Source: Cristatella mucedo (Eukaryota; Bryozoa; Phylactolaemata; Cristatellidae). Taken from it: a stretch of DNA of 64,000 bases. Both the position numbers and the translations under genes were made by a program. Positions 1-11,099 of this stretch are shown piece after piece. The notes beneath the pieces were generated by a model, which searched no databases, was not told the origin of the DNA, and saw nothing but the letters and a program-made list of their open reading frames with translations. The DNA is taken from the NCBI GenBank assembly GCA_009760855.2, contig WPIO01000033.1:3763001-3827000 (forward strand). Direction: 5' to 3'. Within the stretch, counting starts at the first letter, position 1, and each line of letters opens with the position of its first letter.

Positions 1-86
1 CAAGTTAGCTCTTTAATTTACTTGCTGAAAGGCAAGGAGAAATAAATATTCACATCTTACAAACAAAACAGGATGCACAGTCTTAC

Positions 87-339
87 CTTTTGTGGCATAA
101 AGGTAGAAGAAATCGCAGTACAGTACGGTCTGTACGACTCCAGCAACGACAGCAATAAGGTCAAAATAGTATTCGCTGTAGTACCGATAAATCCAGTTGA
201 ACAGATAAAGTCCTCTGTAGGCACCGAGGGCAAACAGGTAGTGACTGGTAATACTTTCGGCTCCTCCAGTCTTGCTGATCATAAACAGTTGTGGCAGAAT
301 GGCTACTGCTTCCAGATAAATAGAGAATGTCCACAGGAT
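87..339 (-). CDS. KDELR: KDELR exon 3 (in-window numbering)
   Basis: This exon encodes residues 118-201, starting [17 protein letters not shown] and ending FFYLYATK plus one base. The acceptor is ttatttag just above 339 and the donor is GTAAGA below 87. It covers the last transmembrane helices. The donor at 87 shows that a further exon carries the cytosolic C terminus beyond the window edge. Confidence 0.95.
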
Positions 340-3300
340 CTAAATAATTAAAAGACGTTTCTCAATCCACATATAAGGACTATAAGATCACTATAAAATT
401 ATTACTAAAACCAATGCACTAAGAGACTGGCACTAACTGGATCAGAGACAGCTGACTTACCTCCAGAGGTGTAAAATCGTGGTTAACAAGGAATGCTAGA
501 CCAGCACAAGGAACCAATAAGAATTCAATCCTAAATGTATCGTGGTTCCCATCATAGGTAGCCCTGAATCGGCTGTACACGAAATGAAGTGTGGCATATG
601 ACGACGTAATGAAGAAGATCTTCATTAGGCTATTGTACACCGACACGAAGTTGGTAAACAAATCCAAGTATCTTAACGTAAAGACCACGGCAAACAATAT
701 CTGGCTCCGCCCAGAAAGACCTGAAATACAAAAAATATGCTGCCATTGATGCTAGCACGAACGGTTATCTTACATAACTTTAATGGTATTTAGTAAAGAC
801 GGCTTCGCTGCCACTCAACAACAAAGCATTATATTATATTTGCCTTTCCATACAAAACCATTGACGAGAATGTGGCCAATCAAGTAAGAACTCTACAGCT
901 GATTTAACAGTCTTATTTGCATATCGGCAGAAGAGCCTTGCTGGCTATCACAATTACTCGCAATAAGAATGCACTTGATAAAGCGCCCTCAGAGACTCGC
1001 AATGAGAAATAAAGGATCGCTTACTTCAAGATTCGAACCCATGACCCGGGTCGGTAAGAGTGAGCGCCTTAGTCCTGGGCTAAGACCCGGGGTCTAAGAA
1101 TAATGTAAATAATAACAGTAAGCTCGTTTTCTAGCTTGGTTAGGACTTAACAATGGCCCTCTGCTGCCACTGTCTTGCACGGCTACATGGAAAATCAGCA
1201 CGAAGCTTCCATAAGCTCACAAATGTATGATACTCTTGTTGCCACGATGGGTGATGCCACAAGCCCATACAGCAGGTAGCACTGAGTGGCACGTTTCTGC
1301 CATTGACCACATTACCGACTCACAATGTGTGACATGGGCCATTTGGGTTGGTGAGATATTTACTTCTGATGCACATGCATTAAACTCTTCTGCAGGAACA
1401 AGTTTTAGAAGGAATGTATCAGCTGGTTCGTTTGAAGTTACTAAAGGTTTGGCTCCTTGCCTATTGAAAAACCATAAGAAATAAACTGGTCAGGCTCCCA
1501 GATGTAAAGCTTCAAGCACCCAGGCAACATCATTTGGCAAATAAAATCTGCCACCCAAGGGTAGTAGAGGAGCTGTAAACCTACTTTAACAGTTGGGTAC
1601 TATACACGAAACATTCTTCGGGCACTGATTCTTGATTTGGTATTTCAAATGTTTATACAATATGCCTGAAAACCAAGCAAAGTGGTTTTACAGAAAAGAA
1701 TATCACTGCTGCTGAAATTAAAACTGGGCCTCTTTCGGCCACAGTTCTAATGCAAGCAGCTTGCCGCGAGGCATCAAGCTGGGAGTATGTGACAGATTTC
1801 AAGAAGATGGTTAAAATGGGCTTGCTAAATCGTATACCATGCGACTTCCAAATCAAATTTGTACATCTTACTGCACAAAAACCATGCCGAGAATGGCAGT
1901 AACATCTCAATAGAAACTTGTAGTACTATGCAACGTTTCTTACACCCAGTATGAACACCATGTTAGCCATAATGACTGCCGGTTTCAGCACTATACTAGG
2001 CAATAAAAGCAGGCTCAAGACTCTAGCCAGCATTGGCATTAGGCAGGATGTGACCATTAAAAGGCTGTTGGTACCAGACAATTGGGACCTGATATATGCC
2101 CAAATGTACGGTAAACATGAGCTGACCGATAGGCAGTGTAAAAAAACCTCAAGTGGCAAACTACCAAAAAATTTCTGCTTCACTGGTTAGACACGGGCAC
2201 CCAGACAGAGTGATGGAGGGAGGGATTTGCACTGCACAAATTGGGGTCAGGCTAGGGGAATTCAGACGACTATCAAATGCACAGAGAGCTAGAAGGGATA
2301 CTGAGTATTTGGACGAACGCTGTGGCTAACCAACTGCAAACAACAAGTTAACAGATGTGCTACAGCCACCACCACTATACCCGAGTCTTCCGATTGGCAT
2401 TAGCGATTCTCACTGCCTCCCCCAAACTTGACGACGGGTATTTCAGTCATCTAACAAACTAAAGTAGCGACAGTCACTTTCTAGCTCCACATTGTCTAGC
2501 TTTAGCTCGGCTCAGCTGCTACTTTGGCACCATCACTGAAGTGGTGAAAGCAATTCTCCTTAAACTTAAGCATTTTTTCCACTCACTTTCCTTTTTTCAT
2601 CATTGGAGAATTAAAACTTGTAGCGCTAGCTTCAGCTGTACTTTATAAAGCAGAAATGCAGTAACTGCTCTCTTCACAAATCATGTGCACTTCTACATAC
2701 TAATAAAAGAAATTTCAGTCGAGTAAATGATAACAGAACATGGAGCTCTGCAATTTATTTGACGAATGTTCTGTGCATCGGTGTCAAACAGCCAATATCT
2801 AGACATTCACGACACCCTTAAGTTCTTCATAACCTTTTATACCTCTCTCATTTGCAACGATCATGTGTCCTTATTGGCAAGCAAGCCCAGGTAAGCTGGC
2901 TGCCGAATGAACCCTTCTTCCTGAATTGCAAGTGCCTAATTAATAGTTCAGAGGTCGAAAGCTGCCGAGACAACCACTAACATCTGGGCTAGCCACGTGG
3001 CAGGCAGGGAGCACCATTATGCCGGTAGCTCAACAGTGCACTGTTTACGGGAGCAGTTGATGCCACAGCCTCCAAATAACCAACACTGTATTAATGTAGT
3101 TCTCCAACAACTGACATACCCATTTGTTTCATGCTGGGTCTAACAGAAGTCCAAGGGGGCTGCAGGGTGGGAACAGCAGCGATGAGAAGCACCAAACTGC
3201 TGCATGAAGACCTCTACTATGCAAATGCTCAAGGACTAGAGAGATAAGCTAAGTAAAAATAGAACACTCAGAAACCCCCAAAACTAACTACACAGGCTAC

Positions 3301-4476
3301 TAGGCAGCGCTGGTTTAACCCAGTGGTTAAGGCGTTTGCCCCGACCAGGTCGTGGTGTCGAGCCCCCAGGGCATATGTATCGTTCCTGAATAGAAATCAA
3401 GCTCTTTTAGGGAGCTATACAAATGAAATATATTTATATATTAAAGTCTTAAAAAGCAAGCTACAGGGCAAGTGCCCCAGAAACACAGTGTACTGATAAA
3501 AAGTTGCTGATTTCAATGATCAAAAAAGCAAAGATCAACAAATGTACAGCGCCTAGAAAGAGATTGAGTTCTCTGAGGGCGCTTTATCGTGTATTATTAT
3601 CATTAATATTAAAACATCTGCACGCGAGGCTCAACTGTTCGTCGTGACTTTATGCTGACACATATATAGTGCTGACCTCTCTGAACGGTCCTCTATACAG
3701 TCACGCTATAATTTTCGCCGGGGGACAACTTCTATCGCGGATATCAAATCGCTCTCATCGCTGCTCGTTAAGCTATTGCTTCAGTTCTCCAATCTGCCTA
3801 GATAATTGAGCTCTCGTTTCGGCATGCCGATAGGAAGGTAACACGGTACGTTACAAGCAGCTGCACTCAGAAGCTGGTAGATTTGAGCATCCGATATTCT
3901 TGAGGCACATGGGGGCTTTTCAGGTGGAATATCTTCACTACGCGCTACGACAGCCGCTACAGCACTGCCCGTGCTGTCAAGCCACGGAAGCCGATTTCGA
4001 TTGATGACTACTGCGATATGACTCGCACCCTTCTAAACAGTGCATGACTGCGAACCAGTGTGACAGCCAGCATGAGCACGACACACATAATATACGGGAA
4101 CGAGGCAGCTCTGCGCCGGCGGACCATGATATTAAAATAGCCTGGAGCTGTAGCAACCGAATTAACATGAAAGCAGCTGGCACAGACTACCAGCGCCTGT
4201 AACTTGAAATAATATAACGCAAACCACTTTAAATTCTCTCTCAAAAGGCGTTCGCAGCGATCCACCATATAGGTTATATCCGGAAGCAGAACTAGTACGT
4301 AGCGCATATGTGGCCAACAACAGGGAAACGCCGGCAACGCCGAAGCCCATCTTCACTGCAGCAGATACAGCAGCGATCAACATACCAGCAACAGATCGCG
4401 TTTTCCATATTTTCAAGAGTAGAAGTAGGATTGCTAGCAGGTGTGACAAGTCACCGAGAAGGCGAAAAATGTTCAT
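87..4476 (-). CDS. KDELR: ER lumen protein-retaining receptor (KDEL receptor), 3' end outside window
   Basis: Seven-helix Golgi/ER receptor that binds C-terminal KDEL-type signals in the Golgi and returns escaped ER chaperones by COPI vesicles. Three coding exons are seen: 4476-4386, 720-461 and 339-87. Phases join exactly (91 nt, 260 nt, 253 nt) and all junctions are GT-AG. The assembled part gives about 201 of the usual 212 residues. It begins [13 protein letters not shown] and contains RYLDLF (ligand-binding Arg47 in family numbering), [17 protein letters not shown] (Glu117), [11 protein letters not shown] and [14 protein letters not shown]. The last residues, with the COPI-binding lysines, must lie in an exon left of position 1. 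The start at 4476 matches the family; an in-frame ATG at 4539 would add 21 unconserved residues. The gene faces away from XYLT. Confidence 0.96.
461..720 (-). CDS. KDELR: KDELR exon 2
   Basis: This exon encodes residues 31-117, from the split glycine codon ([14 protein letters not shown]) to NHDFTPLE. The acceptor is tgtatttcag and the donor is GTAAGT. It enters in phase 1 and leaves in phase 0. It holds the conserved Arg47 and Glu117 positions of the family. Confidence 0.96.
892..1086 (-). repeat. tRNA-derived SINE, family B
   Basis: Read on the minus strand, a tRNA-like head with a B-box-like gggttcgaatc is followed by a body with aaggctcttctgc and a 3' end gttaaatcagct, shared with the copies at 14086, 16946, 18105 and 25128. 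About 28 bp of LINE-tail-like sequence (cacttgataaagcgccctc) interrupts the body near 970-997. Confidence 0.75.
3307..3442 (+). repeat. tRNA-derived SINE, family A
   Basis: The tRNA-like head has an A-box-like ccagtggttaagg and a B-box-like ggtgtcgagcccc. It is followed by ggcatatgt and a tail tagaaatcaagctctttt that corresponds to the stem-loop core of SINE-A and LINE family A. It lies in KDELR intron 1. Confidence 0.75.
3525..3612 (+). repeat. LINE family A 3' tail fragment
   Basis: Only the last ~90 bp of the LINE is present. The stem-loop has outer arms agcgcc (3548-3553) and ggcgct (3578-3583) and inner arms agaga (3559-3563) and tctct (3570-3574) around a 6-nt loop. A degenerate (ATT)n run follows. 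Confidence 0.7.
4386..4476 (-). CDS. KDELR: KDELR exon 1 with start codon
   Basis: This exon encodes [13 protein letters not shown] through [10 protein letters not shown], the first helix of the receptor. The donor is GTATGT-like (gtatgttg) at 4385. The exon ends in phase 1, matching exon 2. The upstream in-frame extension is Ser/Arg-rich and unlike the family, so it is treated as 5' UTR. Confidence 0.93.
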
Positions 4477-4743
4477 GTCGCTGCTGGACGACGGACTATA
4501 CAACCGGCTATGGCGGCGTCGTTCGTACGTGGCCACCAAATTACTATGCTTCGCGTGTAAGGCACACAGCGTCGCAGAGAGAAAAAAATAAATAAGTATA
4601 TTTATTAATATAAAAATATCCAGTGTCGATGCGCCTGCGGACTGCTCTCATTGCACCGCACAGAAACCTGCGCACACTGAGCAGAGCGCTCTGAATCGGA
4701 AGGTAGCATTATCTCCAGTTATGGCCGCCTGCATCTGTAGAGG
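4477..4743. promoter_or_regulatory. shared bidirectional promoter of KDELR and XYLT
   Basis: Only 267 bp separate the divergent start codons. The block contains an AT-rich core with TATAAAAA at 4609-4616, on the XYLT strand and about 130 bp before its ATG. GC-rich sequence follows on the XYLT side (4620-4700). Shared control of both genes is inferred from spacing alone. Confidence 0.6.
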
Positions 4744-4804
4744 ATGGCCCACCGTAACCACTGTAGCCGCAGAGCAATCTACGCCGGTGTATGCGTGTTT
4801 TTAA
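4721..4804 (+). promoter_or_regulatory. upstream ORF overlapping the XYLT start
   Basis: An ATG at 4721 in good context (G at -3, G at +4) opens a 27-codon frame that passes the XYLT ATG at 4744 in another frame and stops at 4804. If the transcript starts upstream of 4721, this frame should reduce XYLT initiation. The peptide resembles nothing I recognise. Confidence 0.45.
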
Positions 4805-4905
4805 CCCTGCAGATATATGCAGGCTACAATGTAATACTTCTCTCTGGAAAAGGTCACGAAAAATTGTCTGAATCACATCATGAAGCTCAGTATGCCACTT
4901 TCCAG
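4744..4905 (+). CDS. XYLT: XYLT exon 1, signal anchor
   Basis: This 54-codon exon begins [16 protein letters not shown] short basic N terminus precedes one hydrophobic segment (about residues 14-34), as expected of a type II Golgi anchor. The ATG has A at -3 and G at +4. The donor is CAG|GTAATA, phase 0, matching exon 2. The N terminus of XYLTs is poorly conserved, so the assignment rests on position, phase, donor and topology. Confidence 0.65.
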
Positions 4906-7900
4906 GTAATATTTGCCTGCTTGAATGGCAATAAGTTGCGCTTGTCACGGCTTTGCCGCCCCTCCAAGCGATGAAGATAGCCATTAAGGCTCTTCTGCCG
5001 TTATATAATTGAGTTAGTTTGATCTGCTAACATTTGCTTTAGGGGCAATCTAATGCTCAAGTTGATTGCGTTTCTGAAAGGCCGAGTGGTACCACCTGTT
5101 CTTCACAGCATTTACTCCATCCGTTTGAATCCATCCTTAGTGGGCTTGAGCTTGCTGAAATTTAGAATTTAATACTAAAAACTAACGTGATATCTTTTAA
5201 GTATATGAAGAATGCCTAGAACGAGATTAATTCTCTTAAATTATTCTGTATTCTAGCAATCGGCGTAGAATCGCCTATAGCCTCTACAAACTCGTTCCAC
5301 ACGAGGTCATGAGGTATTAGTGGCAACCGCACGAATCGTCACGACCGTGAGACTCTCCAGTGTGCCGCGATCATATTAAAATAAATATTTTGCTGAACCA
5401 TCAACCCGATCTACAGTATATAGCAATAAACATTCAAGGGGATACCGAAGTGCCAGAAAGGAGAAAGTAAGAATATGATGTGTAATCTATGGAAGCTGAA
5501 TTCACGTGCTCTGTCGTGGCAGCTTTCATCCTGGATACAACAGGTAGTAAACAATTTCCTGCTGGTAGGCTCCAGCCACTATTTAAAATGCTTGCCCTTT
5601 AGTGCTCCTCTTAAGACCCACTGTACAAGTGTAAAATCGAATTTCACCTAGCGTGATTTCCCTATCTTAAACCAGTAAGCTGCTGTGGTTTTTGGGGGAA
5701 GTGTCCAGTAGCAATTGGAGATATGTTTGTTTTGACCACAGCCCTTAAGAAATTACGTGCCAGGGGACATATAAACGCTGATCACTTCAGGCTGGGGCTG
5801 CCACGCCGGCTGTAGTGTTAGTTACGCCAGCGGCTAGTAACCTGCATATTAGTTATGATAGTGCGTGCCTTTTTTCGCTTAGTTATCGTAGTTCAAATGC
5901 ATTCCTGGATGTTATTGCTGTTGCCAAGATCCGCGAGTTATGCATTAACAAAGGAAAAGTTGGGTCGGGCCACCAGCTGAGACGAAGCTCGTTTGGCAGG
6001 AGCTACGAGCTGAGTACTCCTACCCGCTCGTTTGGTTTTCCTATCATTATCTCGAACCGCTCAGCAACCGTTCTCCCTCAAGCATTACTGTGAATTTCTC
6101 TAACGTACTGTGAATCTCTCTAACTTACGGTCATTAGGCCGGCTATAACTCCTTCGGCCACATATAGTGCTTGTCTTTGGGATCCTCACTCAATGTTCAA
6201 TAGAACCCTATTAATGAGCGACCTTATTTCCCGAACAGGCCTCGATCTGCTCGCCTTGACTGAAACTTTGCTAAAATCGGTAAATTGCCCGACAATTAAA
6301 GGTACAACCCCGACTGGCATTTCCTTCGTTCATTCCCCTAGATCAATCAAAACTGGAGGTAGAGTCGCTATTGTCACTCGAATTTCAATTTCAAGCCGTT
6401 TGCAGTAACTTCGAAGCAGTCTTTTGAATTTATTATCCCGATTTCATCCGACAGCAAGCTACCGATGGTGGCAGTAGTCTATCGCCCACTAGGTACCAAG
6501 TCCTCCTTTCCCTCAGGTTTCTCTGATCTCATTTTGATTTTGTGTGAAATAAATCGATCTTTCCTCATTTTGGGCGATTTCTACATTCATTTTGATTACT
6601 TATCAGACGCCTTCAGCACTGAATTTTGTGCACTGACTGACTCATGGTCTCTTGTGGCTCGTGTGCATGGCCCTACTCACATCAAGGTTCACACATTCTA
6701 CCGAATTTTCTCATACAACCACTTTATCGTCACCAATTATTACCAAATTATGCTTATCTGACCGCATACAGATCTCATACAGTCTACAATGTGTGCCATC
6801 CTCCTCATAATAATAATAATACACGATAAAGTGCCCTCAGAGAACTCAATCTCTTTCTAGGCACTTTACATTTGCTGCAAAGGAAACGCGATCGAATGAT
6901 GAGTGGTATCATGCTTGATAAACAGCATGAATAACATGGTTAAGGGTGGTTGACATGCACAGGGTCATCATGCAAGTGTGGTTAGTGGCAGCATGCAACA
7001 GCGTCAGCACGCATAAGCACATAAAGGACGAATCACAGGGACCCACTAAATGCTGTCATAAATAGGTGTGTTTAATTTCTTTTTAAATGTGGTCAAGTCA
7101 GGAGATGTTGTGGCGGAAGTCGGGAGTGAGTTCCAGGCTTTGGGAGCATACGAACTAAGTGCATGGTCTCCCAAGGATTTGATCTCATCTAAAATCATCT
7201 ATGAATCCCAAAACCTCAATACCCTTGACATCGACACTGTTCGTGCGAGAATATCTGCTTTGCCTCTGCTGCTCAACACCTCTAGCACGACACTAGCTGA
7301 CATGTGCAAAGTGTTTGCACCCTGATTAAGCACACTGTGTGCCCTTGCCCAGACGACCATTGATTTACCGCAGACATTAAACTAGCTAGGTCTACTAAGC
7401 GAAAGCTTGAAAAAGCATATACAAGATCAGGTCTGACTGTCCATCGACAGGCATACGAGGACTGCTTTAGATCGTACCAATTGATCCTAGCAAAGGCCAA
7501 GCTTAGCTTCTATAAAAAAAAACATTGTTGAATCCCATATGCACAATCCAAAAATGCTAATGTTGACTATCAATCATCTCCTTAGCTGCTCACAGCTTGG
7601 CTCTTTACCCAGTGATCTAGCTGATCGCTTTTCTGGCCTCTTTCCCAACAAGATAGACAAGATCAGAGATTCCGCCCCTAAGATGGCAGCACCCCTGGAA
7701 TTGTGTCCCTCAGTTCCACACTGCACCTCAATGCGTGCATTCAAGGTCACTAGTGACCTTGTCCTGAAGTTTATATCCCAATCAAAAAAGAAAACTAGTC
7801 CTCTGGACCCTATTCTCACGGTCCTGCTTTTACGATGCAATGATCTGCTGCCGCCATGCATAACTAACATCATAAATATGTCATTAGTCTTAGGTCATGT

Positions 7901-10900
7901 CACAGCACCTTTCGAAAAGGCTGTAGTCAGGCCACTACTCAAGAAAGCAAAATGGACCAACGAGAACTTGAGCAATTTCCACCTAGTCTAACTTCTACCA
8001 CTCCTGGCAAAGACGCTGGAACGAGTCGTGGCAGACCAGCTGAACTCATATATTGAAACTTCAAACCTTGCTTGTAAGTTCCAGTCTAGTTTTAGAGCTA
8101 ATCATTCCACAGAGTCAGCACGGCTTAGGCTGTGCAACGACCTACAAAGGAATGCAGACTTAGATAGAGTATCTCTGCTTGTTTCGCTCGATCTTTTGGC
8201 AGCTTTTGATTCTATCGATCACCAAGTCCTCCTTGAGCGGCTCTCATCTCACCTGGCATCATAGCACTACTCTGCATTGATTCAGGTTCTATCTCAGTGA
8301 GAGACTGCAGAGTATTGATGTGAATGGACAAGGGTCGTGCGAGGTACCTCTGAAATATGGGGTACCTCAGGGCTCCGTGCTAGGTCCGGTTCTTTTCACG
8401 GTTTATACTCTCCCTCTTGCCGATGTGATTTCCAGCCACTGTCTGGGCTTTCACTTCTATGCAGATGACACTCAATTGTACCTTTGCTTTGATCCCTCCC
8501 AGCTCTTCAGCGCGTCGAATTCTCTCAACTCCCTTGCTGCATGTATTGATGACATCCGCACGTAACTAGCTGCACACTTTCTTAAATTGAATTGGAATAA
8601 AATCAACTTAGTAGTTATGGACAAACCAAGTGTGATTCAGAAATTGGACAAGTTAACGTTCGAAATCGGCTCTGCCAGCATATCTCATGTTGAATCTGCA
8701 CGAAATCTAGGTGTCATGTTCCAAAGTGACCTTTCGTTAGACCACCACATTAGCTCCACAATCAAGTCTGCCTACTTTCAGCTACACTGCATTGCTAAAA
8801 TTTGGGCCTGTTTAGACAGGGATACCAAATATAAGTTGGTCCATGCATTTTTGACATCCCTTCTTGACTTCTATAACTAACTTCTATAACTCACTGTGTG
8901 CTGGCCTGCCGGCATGTGCAATCAGGTGTTTACAGCTGGTGCAAAACTCTGCAGCTAGGCTTGTCTATCGTGAGCATTGCATTTGCCACATCACACGAGT
9001 TCTCACCGACTTGCACTGGCTCCCAGTCAAGCAACGCATCGAGTTCAAAGTTTTGTCACTCACTTTTAGGTCCCTTCATTCTTTGGCTCTAACCTACCTA
9101 TCAGATCTACTGCCCACACAGACATTGTACCACATGCTTTTCGGAATCTAATCGGTTACCTATACCTTGTACAAACCTCAAATCTTTTGGAGACTATACC
9201 TGTTGCTCGTATGCTCTCAAAGCCTGGAACTCACTCCCGACTTGAATCACGACATTTCCTGACTTGACCACATTTAAAAAGAAACTAAAAACACATATAT
9301 TTATTACATCATTTAGTGGGTCCCCGTGATTTGACCATTATGTGCTTATCCGTGCTGACACTGCATGCTGACCCTGTGACGTCACTCCTAACCATGTTAT
9401 TATTGTCGTTTATTGAGCATGCTTCCACTAACCATTCGGTCATGCCTCCTTTGCAGCAAATGTAAAGTGCCCATAAATAGATTAGGTCCTCTGAAGGTGC
9501 TATGTTCGAATGTATTATTATTATTTGTTTAATGATGGCAAACCTTTAGGGATTACCCCATACAGAGAAAGGGAGGGAGCAAAGACATACATTTAGAGAA
9601 GAGAATACACATTCGCTCATATTGATTGATCTGGTTTTTTAAAAACGAATGCCCTGGTTTGGCCGAGGGGTCACGATGCTCACCTTGAATGACCAGTGTC
9701 AATGTGAATGCATTTGATGACTTGAGGTTGTGGGCTCGAGTCTTGTGGCATATGTGATTTGCCTGGATAGAGATTAAGCTTTCTTAGGCCACTATGCAAT
9801 AATAATAACAATAATAATGCACTTGATAAAGCGCCCTCGGAGAACTTAATCTCTTTCTAGGCGTTTTACATTTGCTGCAAAGGGAAATGCAATTGAATGG
9901 TGAGTAATATCATGCTTGATAAACAAACAAAATGAATAACATGGTTAGGGGTGACATGCACAGGGTCAGCATGCAAATGTGGTTAGTGGCAGCATGCACA
10001 GTGTCAGCACACATAAGCACATCAAGGACGAATCACAGGGACCCACTAAATGCTGTCCTAAATAGGTGTTTTTAAGTTCTTTTTAAATGTGGTCAGGTCA
10101 GGGGATGTTCTGACGCAGGTCGGGAGTGAGTTCCAGGCTTTGGGAGCATACGAACTAAATGCACGGTCTCCAAAGGATTTTAGGTTTGTACGAGGTATTG
10201 GTAGACTGTTGGATTCAGAAAAGTGGGTCATAAGATGCTGGGCCTGGTGGGGGGTAGATCTGAGAGATAGGCTGGAGCCAAAGAATGAAGTGACCTAGAA
10301 GTGAGTGACAAAACCTTGAAGTCGATCCGTTGCTTGACTGGTAGCCAGTGCAGGTCGGCGAGAAGTGGTGTAATGTGGCAACTGCGACGCTCATGACAGA
10401 CAAGCCTAGCTGCGGAGTTTTGCACCAGCTGCAATGGCTTGATTGGACATGCCGGTAGGCCAGTAAGCAGTGAGTTGCAGAAGTCGAGACGAGATGTCAC
10501 GAATGCATGGACCAACTTGGACGCGATATCCTTATCTAAACAAGTCCGAATCTTAGCAATGTTATGTAGCTGAAAGTAGGCAGATTTGACTGTGGAGCTG
10601 ATATGGTCGTCTAACGAGAAGTCGCTTTGGAATATGACACCTAGATTTCGAGCTGATTCGACAGGAGATATGCTGGCAGAGCCAATTTTGAGCATCAGCC
10701 TTTCCAATTTCGGAATCACACTGGGTTTGCCCAGAACTAGTAAGTTGGTTTTATCGTCGTTTAGTTTTAGAAAATTTGCTGCCATCCATGTGCGGATGTC
10801 ATCAATACATGCAGCAAGTGAGTTTAGAGAATTTGAGGTGCTCGAAGGCTGGGAGGGATGAAAGCAAAGGTACAACTGAGTGTCATCCGCATAGAAGTGA

Positions 10901-11020
10901 AAGCCTAGATTGTTCTTGGCAATCACATCAGCAAGAGGGAGAGTATAAACCGTGAAAAGAACCGGACCTAGCACGGAGCCCTACAAATGAGTTATATATA
11001 AAAATTCAATATACCTATAC

Positions 11021-11099
<79 letters not shown>

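Larger units (their letters stand above)
721..4385 (-). other. KDELR intron 1
   Basis: This 3.7-kb intron contains a minus-strand SINE-B (892-1086), a plus-strand SINE-A (3307-3442) and a family A LINE tail (3525-3612). Small ORFs between 1227 and 2190 show no recognisable domain and I see nothing functional in 1090-3300. The 3620-4380 stretch, next to exon 1, is unclassified. Confidence 0.8.

Noticed and set aside
1951-2190. 79-codon ORF in KDELR intron 1
   Set aside because: It has no recognisable domain and is overlapped by an equally long ORF on the other strand. It may be transposon debris but that cannot be supported.
4477-4539. In-frame upstream ATG extending KDELR by 21 residues
   Set aside because: The extension is Ser/Arg-rich and hydrophilic, whereas family members begin directly with the first helix.
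4308-4595. Two overlapping plus-strand ORFs with Arg/Lys-rich products
   Set aside because: They are antisense to KDELR exon 1 and its 5' UTR and show no family resemblance.
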